Shown: piece after piece, positions 59,531 through 64,000 of the stretch | How positions within the stretch are numbered: position 1 is the stretch's first letter | How the letters are laid out: the number at the start of each line of letters is the position of its first letter | Origin: Phorcus lineatus | Taxonomy: Eukaryota > Mollusca > Gastropoda > Trochida > Trochidae | DNA: 64,000 bases | Assembly (NCBI GenBank): GCA_921293015.1 | Contig: OV121088.1 | Location: 4,978,382 to 5,042,381 of the forward strand | Direction of reading: 5' to 3' | Program-made: the position numbers and the translations under genes | The notes under the pieces: model-generated | The model's database searches: none | What the model saw: the letters and a program-made list of their open reading frames with translations, nothing else | Told to the model about the DNA's origin: nothing

Positions 59531-62500
59531 TGATCAATGAAGGTATTCATCACTCCTCTCACAACCAGCCCTCTTTCTCTATCGCTGTCTCTCAAACAGT
59601 GACTCTTACTTACCCTATATTTGTGGTTTTCATTTTTACTTTTGATTAACTTACACATGTAAATGTTTGTCTAATGTCTCGTCACACTGTCAGTGTAAAA
59701 TCATGGTTACTGTACATGTAACGTAAAGGAAAGGATTTAAATTATTTGATAAAGATATCTTTATTTATTTCTATTTTAGCTGATGACAAATATTAATTTG
59801 ACCTTTTAAAAGGTGTGTCCAGAGTTTTGTTGATCAATACTGGAAAATATTCGCGAGATGTATGTCATATTACGGGAATTCATTTATACACTTAATTGAA
59901 TTTTTTTTCTCCATATTTCATAATACAGGCAAACAAAAGGTATTGACAATGACACGGTTATACAAATAAAAAAGTAAAAATATTATTGATAATCTGTGAC
60001 TGTAAAGTTTTACACTTCAAAACTTTTTCATTGATTCAAATGTTAGTATATTTAGTCAGATTTACTTATGTTTTCACAGTTCACTAATATCGATTCTTTT
60101 TAAAAATGTGATGCTTTGATGAACAAGTCAAATCATATTAACAGTTTGAACATTTTTCTTATCTTAGAAATAACAATGACATTGGATAACATTCATAAAA
60201 CAACGTCTTTAACAATGCATTAAAAGCTTACTAAATTCTTGACAAAAGTTCAACGAAGTGATTAGAGATGTATGGTCCTTTTATTACTCATTCAAATCTT
60301 TAAAAACCCTATTCAGCAGTTAACGGAAATTCATATATCAAGATAAAACTCCAAAGTTGCTTTTGATATAGTACCCAAAATCATTAACAATAGAGTTGGC
60401 AAAGACTTGGAAAGCGAATTATACTTATTGTATTTGAAACATAAAGCGAATTTAAAAGTTGTCGCCACGAATTATTTCTTGCAATGTTATTAGTTTATTC
60501 ACTCTACATATTTGATAAGATGCAAATGTTACGTTTTATTGACCACTTTAAACATTATTTCCATTTTATGATGGAAAGTTGTAAATGGTAAGGATGTACA
60601 CTTTGATATGATAATAGTTTTCACAACAGTCACGTTTAGTATATTGATATACCTTTCTGGAATTCCAGTTTTCATTGCAATTCTTCTGTTCATTTATTAG
60701 TCATTATAAATATCATAAGAGGGCTGGTATACCTCAACTGAATACTAAAATAGGTCTCCAAAATTATGACAATATGATGGCCATTTTAAATTGAACTGTC
60801 ATTTAAAATATGGTATAATAAATAAATAGCAATTGCTTTTCCCAAACCTGATGCGCTGAACACTGCAATAGAAATTCTGTTCATACCTACGTAAACTTAA
60901 TTTCGTGACGTCACATCATATTTAGCCACACCCATCGACGGAACTATTTGTAAAAAAAAATCGTGTTTCTAATAATAGAATCAACTAAAGCAGTGCCATT
61001 TTGGGAAAGAACGGTAAATAAACAATTAACATATATTCGATATCGGATAATTATTGTTGTCTAACGATTGTAAAGGTAGGCCTTTTCATGATAAACAAGA
61101 GAGCTACAACCGATTGTTTTGCACCAAACAGAAGGCAAATGTCAGAATTTTACTCGTGGCATTTGCAGGGTGACTTAGGATGGTTTTTTTGCTGTGTTAT
61201 CAGATTCCATACGACCAATATTTTAAAACCACCAGTATAAAGCATCCACGAGGTTAAGTTCTGCTGCAACTAGTAATGTCACCGCTGACGGACGTCTGAT
61301 TGCCACTTGAGTCGTCAATTTTTATTGGCTGATGAACGAGTTGTAAGGTGGGCTAAGGATCCAATGATGTTTTGTTTGACGTTTGTCTTTTTCATTCTGT
61401 TGAGCGTTGCATTCATGATCATTCACGTACATAAAGCATCTATATCTATTGCAGATTTGTATATTTGGATCGTTAAAACCTTTTACAAACACCAAGTATG
61501 TTTACATTTTTTAAAATAAGAATTGACTTTAAATTTTATTAAGTTCATGGAGGTTTAGATTTAAAAAAGTACGGTGCACACTCAACTTACATGTAGATCC
61601 GCTTTAATGTAACCACGATATTGTTTTCAATATGATTTTGAGTTAAATACACGTTCTACAGTTTAACTTTTATGAACCACGTCGATTCAGGCGTCTTGGG
61701 TTCAAATTCTACCTGGTGTTATACACCTGTTCTACAAAATATATCTGAGCGCATTATTCTACAGATATTCGAAACATAACAATAACATGTTTGCACGAAG
61801 TTTTTAAAGCCTTGAATTACTGTATTGGTATAACATTATCCGTGTAATACTAGCCACGGCGACATAAGTGAAACATTCTTGACTCTTCACTGTACATTTC
61901 TGCAGTTGGTAGTTTTTTGTTAAACGACGTTTTTTATGTAATTGGTTTAAATGACGCGTTAAAACTTGGCATACAGCTGCATATCAAAAGTTTGTTCACT
62001 TACAATACCATGTAAATTGTGTTTGGTTTGAAGGTCAATAAAATAACTTCAGCAGAACTGACAAATTATCTCTCATTGGCAATGTGTAAAATAGTCATTC
62101 TTTAACGTATTGTGAGATTGTCTAGTCTCTCTTCGCATTTTGGCATGATAGAAGATAGAAGGGGTCACATCGTCGAAATTCCGATTTTCTTACATATCGA
62201 TTGAAATATTTCATTTCGACTGTCTAAGAAAAAACACAGCAAAATCATATTGACTTAATGAAAATAAGCAAACATGACTTGTGTTTAAACGCACTAGTGC
62301 ACGCCAATATTTCGTAAACACAACGAATGCACAGATACTGCATATCTCTCGATATTACTCACTTTCCTCACTCAAGTAATCTACCTCGTAAGTTATTTAA
62401 CAAATATTTACGTACTGAGGTAGTAAAGTGGTTTTTTAACGGCCGAAAGTATTCAATATTACGTTACATTAAATCCGCATGAACTACGATATCGGGAATA

Positions 62501-64000
62501 TTAAGATTTTGCTCATAACCAGAAAAGCGAAAACGGCAGCCGCTATGGTCATTCTAATAACAATGCTAATACTGTTTTATTAAATCAGTTAATTTACATC
62601 ATTGCTTTCATAAAAAGTATTTCATGGTTTTTTCTCAGTTCAGAGTTTAGGTAAATTCAATAGCTGCACACGGTACTAGTTCAGCCGTTTCCAAGTGTCA
62701 ATTATTTATCCGTTTTGTGCACAGCTAACTATTGATTTTTTTTATGTCCAAGCCGACAGCGGCTGTCTTAACGTTTTCATTGTTGTTTGCAGGTAAATTG
62801 TAAAGAATGTTTGCATTGAAAGAGAGTTAAGTGAATGCACAAGTCCTCATAAACCTTAAAATAGCCAATTTAAACCGTAAAAGCGTGCTCTAGTTTCCTT
62901 AAAGTTGTTGATCACTTGTAAAGGATTTTAACATTATTAAGGTTAACTGTATACGATGGAATACGATTGCGTTAAGGTGCGATGGATTTTCACTTCTATA
63001 TTTCAAATTCTTTATTATTCGTTTTGTTTTCGCAATGCTACTATGCCTCAAAGACATGCCAAATTGCATGATATTTGCACTGGGATATGCAGGTATGTGA
63101 ACAAACTTTAAACAAGCTTTAAAAAGCGATTGGACAAAAACGATTATACGTTATTTTCATGTAATTTCAATTGGCATTAATACAATATTTATAACACCAT
63201 ATTGGTTGATGTAAACTGAAACATCAGTATCAAACTCTGATAACTGAGATAAGTTACAAAAATGACGTTTGACGAGTAGACCGCCAACGGACCATAACCG
63301 CGATGTAATACATTTATACTGTCTACATACTAAACCGATTACCATGATAGGATTGTGCAACAGTCAGTAAACTCGATAGAATAACATCATTAATAACGTC
63401 TGACATATGCGAGTTTCACAACACAAAGAGTTTCACTTCAAATAACTCGAACACCCATGTGTATATGTATGGTGGAGGTCATATAGACACGAAGTATGAA
63501 TCTCTTCCTCGAGGGTCTATCCTTCCCGATAGTGTTAACACTGCTTTGTAGGGTTAGACGACACCAATATGACACAAAGCTTTCTATGGACTCAGCTTAA
63601 TTAGCTTGAGTGTATTAAACAAATACCTCTTAATGCAGACAATACAGAATTGTATAGAACCAATTATATCACTTATTCGAATCAAACAAAAATTAGAATT
63701 ATTCATCATAGTGTTAACAAAGTATTATTTCTGGTCAATGTGGACGAAGAATGCTTATCTGAGGATTATTCAATTTGAGTTCGTAAAGAAATCACAATTA
63801 GCTTTTCAGGGGTTTCAAGAAGCAATTTAGTACTTTGCTTTCAATAAAAAGAGTTGGCAGCTCTTTTTGCAGTAGATTAACGAAAACATATCCATGGGCT
63901 GCGTAAGGAACTTCATCGCACGCACAGCATTTACATATTGGGTTACCTTTGTTTATCCTGCCTCCCCTTTTTCATCCCATCAAAAGTTTTCGTCAAAAAT
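59531..64000. other. AT-rich DNA, no gene recognised
   Basis: No conserved coding block, RNA gene or repeat array found. Short frames near 61.3 and 63.7 kb have no recognisable motifs or splice context. Confidence 0.5.

Noticed and set aside
58232-59537. Long reading frames of 10-residue repeats on both strands
   Set aside because: They arise because a 30-bp minisatellite lacks stops in several frames; open frames on both strands with the same repeats and no start or splice context are not genes.

Overview
This is an AT-rich animal nuclear window with spliced genes, GT-AG introns, long intergenic stretches, microsatellites and several retroelement and DNA-transposon families. A marine mollusc, perhaps a gastropod, is the best guess. 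The support is a tRNA-derived SINE whose tail reads GCGTTAAACACCAAC plus CACCT repeats, a CACT-tailed retroposon remnant, a Penelope-like element, and secreted lectin genes of invertebrate style. This is inference from sequence flavour, not a database match.

Three protein-coding genes can be reconstructed, all on the + strand. Two are tandem paralogues (26612-29838 and 43071-45712). Each has five exons of identical lengths (298, 179, 92, 193 and 117 nt of CDS) and encodes a 292-residue secreted protein: signal peptide, PAN/apple domain, sushi-like (CCP) module and galectin domain. By hand count they differ at 50 of 292 residues. They lie in a large duplicated unit: copy 1 about 23.5-39.5 kb, copy 2 about 40.1-50.0 kb. 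Copy 1 is expanded by insertions and a nested, rearranged duplication. The third gene (50434-54555) has three exons and encodes a 138-residue secreted meteorin-family protein that ends after the N-terminal domain.

Layout: 1-16 kb has no recognised gene; it holds a 312-bp Mutator-like MITE (7646-7957) and LINE remnants on the minus strand (10.4 and 11.6-12.1 kb). At 16.1-19.1 kb a G29 tract and a SINE precede a 2.6-kb element with inverted AACGTTGA-rich ends. At 19.8-22.3 kb lies a Penelope-like element: an RT/GIY-YIG reading frame with one TAG stop, bracketed by two 581-bp inverted arms. A second SINE with a 13-bp target-site duplication sits at 23.15-23.46 kb. The lectin tandem follows, then the meteorin gene with an 831-bp Mutator-like element in its first intron. 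A 30-bp minisatellite occupies 58.1-59.5 kb, and the last 4.5 kb shows nothing I can name.

The lectins look like extracellular recognition proteins: the signal peptide and disulphide-rich PAN and sushi modules deliver a galectin fold through the ER, whereas ordinary galectins are leaderless. Two of the canonical sugar-contacting residues (His and Asn of HxNxR) are Ser in both copies while the others are kept, so altered ligand specificity is plausible. Exon joins were read by hand from splice consensus, reading phase and paralogue agreement; no transcript data were available.
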